In this document: positions 61,678 through 64,000 of the stretch, piece by piece
Position numbering within the stretch: position 1 is the stretch's first letter
Layout of the letters: the number at the start of each line of letters is the position of its first letter
DNA from: Chloroflexota bacterium
GTDB taxonomy: Bacteria > Chloroflexota > Anaerolineae > Aggregatilineales > Phototrophicaceae
Reading direction: 5' to 3'
Length of the DNA: 64,000 bases
Assembly: GCA_026709625.1 (NCBI GenBank)
Contig: JAPOSR010000041.1
Span: forward strand, 19,732 to 83,731
The notes under the pieces: generated by a model
Seen by the model: only the letters and a program-made list of their open reading frames with translations
What the model was told of the DNA's origin: nothing
Databases searched by the model: none
Made by a program: the position numbers and the translations under genes

Positions 61678-61892
61678 GTTTCCTCTTCGCCTGTAGCTGG
61701 ATAGATATTGTGCTCTGCGCTATAAGAGTCCATCGCGTCGTACAGATAGCCACCTACAGCTTCCCAATAGGAATGTATCGCCTCCGCTTCGGCTTCGGCC
61801 GCGCTCTCGGCAAAAAGCCGCCGATTCAGCACATCCACCCAACTGAACATACCGCCCAAGCCACGAATGAACGCGTTTGTCCTGGCTGCCAT
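61635..61892 (-). CDS. small hypothetical protein paired with the DUF2335 gene
   Basis: ATG 61892, with GGGAGG five bases upstream, is preferred to 61907. The 85-residue product is soluble and helical (NRRLFAESAAEAEAEAIHSYWEAVGGYLYDAM). I recognise no family. Its end overlaps the start of the DUF2335 gene in another frame, suggesting a two-gene unit of possible mobile or defence origin, which is a guess from the neighbouring modification enzyme. Confidence 0.6.
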   Translation of the reverse strand: MAARTNAFIRGLGGMFSWVDVLNRRLFAESAAEAEAEAIHSYWEAVGGYLYDAMDSYSAEHNIYPATGEEETCQTTADGEKPSPE

Positions 61893-62009
61893 GTCATCCT
61901 CCCTCAACTAAATCTGCGGTACGCCAAATACTCGCTGCTGAAGCGCAACTATCTGTACAAGAGCATATAGTCAGCGCCCCCATCTGTCAACCGAGCCAGC
62001 CCTGCCCTG

Positions 62010-62018
62010 TGCTATACT
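62010..62018 (+). promoter_or_regulatory. extended -10 promoter of the methyltransferase-nuclease gene
   Basis: TGCTATACT is identical to the element before the usp gene. It lies about 66 bases before the ATG. A GC-rich hairpin (CCCTCC...GGAGGG, 62042-62060) sits between it and the gene. Confidence 0.45.
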
Positions 62019-62074
62019 CTCCGCGCTCCCCCACCCTTAATCCCTCCCCCACAAGGAGGGAGGGACTTCACTGA

Positions 62075-63799
<1,725 letters not shown>

Positions 63800-64000
63800 G
63801 AACGGGCAAGGCGAGACCAGTATGTTGAATGGAGCACCATAACTTCTGCATAGTAATTTGCATATTTTTCAAGGTAGATTTGACAGTCGGGACACCCTTT
63901 GGTAGGATAGGGTACAGTACAAACACAAAGAGATAGGCAAAATAAGGGAATTACATACTTGACTAGCCAAACATAATGTGCTACAATGCAGTTAGATGAG
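63800..64000. other. AT-rich non-coding end of the window
   Basis: No open reading frame or RNA gene can be supported in the final 200 bases. The base composition is lower in GC than the chromosome around it, which suggests the edge of an acquired segment. Confidence 0.4.

Overview
The window is about 64 kb of GC-rich bacterial chromosome, densely coded on both strands and without rRNA genes. Gene content suggests an aerobic member of the Chloroflexota (Anaerolineae-like). The evidence is a caa3-type oxidase operon with an A2-type subunit I and cytochrome c fused to subunit II, a fused SdhC/SdhD membrane anchor, a PucC-family transporter, tandem Uma2 genes, and a tRNA-rpmG-secE-nusG-rplK-rplA cluster. 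This placement is an inference: no 16S gene is present and no search was run.

Layout. 1-2.1 kb: 3' end of a penicillin-binding transpeptidase and an orphan DNA methyltransferase facing it. 2.3-8.1 kb: cytochrome oxidase operon (CoxB-cyt c, CoxA, a CoxIII-like protein, an unknown membrane protein, CoxIII, CoxIV). 8.1-12.6 kb: duplicated Uma2 genes, OsmC, a DUF2179 protein, KsgA, MsrA and Hsp20 with a clear terminator. 12.7-22.3 kb: HyuA and HyuB type hydantoinase/oxoprolinase subunits, unusually separated by RidA, a D-2-hydroxyacid dehydrogenase, FabI, a PucC-like transporter, a universal stress protein, a DUF402 protein (apparently frameshifted) and ThiN. 22.3-25.6 kb: one minus-strand unit of tRNA-Thr(TGT), tRNA-Tyr, tRNA-Thr(GGT), rpmG, tRNA-Trp, secE, nusG, rplK and rplA behind a good sigma-70 promoter. 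25.7-30.4 kb: a coiled-coil membrane protein and the succinate dehydrogenase operon. 30.5-37.5 kb: DsbA-like protein, an RlmD/TrmA-like protein without its catalytic cysteine, a class V aminotransferase, prfA-prmC and a eukaryotic-type deoxyribose-phosphate aldolase, interspersed with a MITE-like repeat. 37.5-46.7 kb: PucR regulator, AcpS, lipoproteins, a methyltransferase, an FmdB-like protein, a SixA-nitroreductase fusion, an epimerase, GuaA and an orphan phage-like structural protein. 46.9-52 kb: RecF, small uncharacterised genes, a beta-propeller protein and a TIGR03943/permease pair. 52-55.7 kb: a three-gene overlapping unit with two class III cyclases. 55.8-64 kb: flavoprotein, TsaD, membrane protein, SthA-like protein, DUF2335 pair and a methyltransferase-endonuclease fusion.

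The most interesting signal is the overlapping cyclase pair at 52.2-55.7 kb. One protein keeps both metal-binding aspartates but lacks the transition-state Asn/Arg and the base-recognition Lys. The other keeps Lys, Thr, Asn and Arg but has Ser in place of the second metal Asp. This division of residues is the same as in mammalian C1/C2 adenylate cyclase and predicts an obligate heterodimer with a single active site, controlled by GAF and PAS domains. Other notable items are the SixA-nitroreductase fusion, the RlmD-like protein lacking its nucleophile, the MITE-like family of four copies and the gene-conversion pattern in the Uma2 pair.
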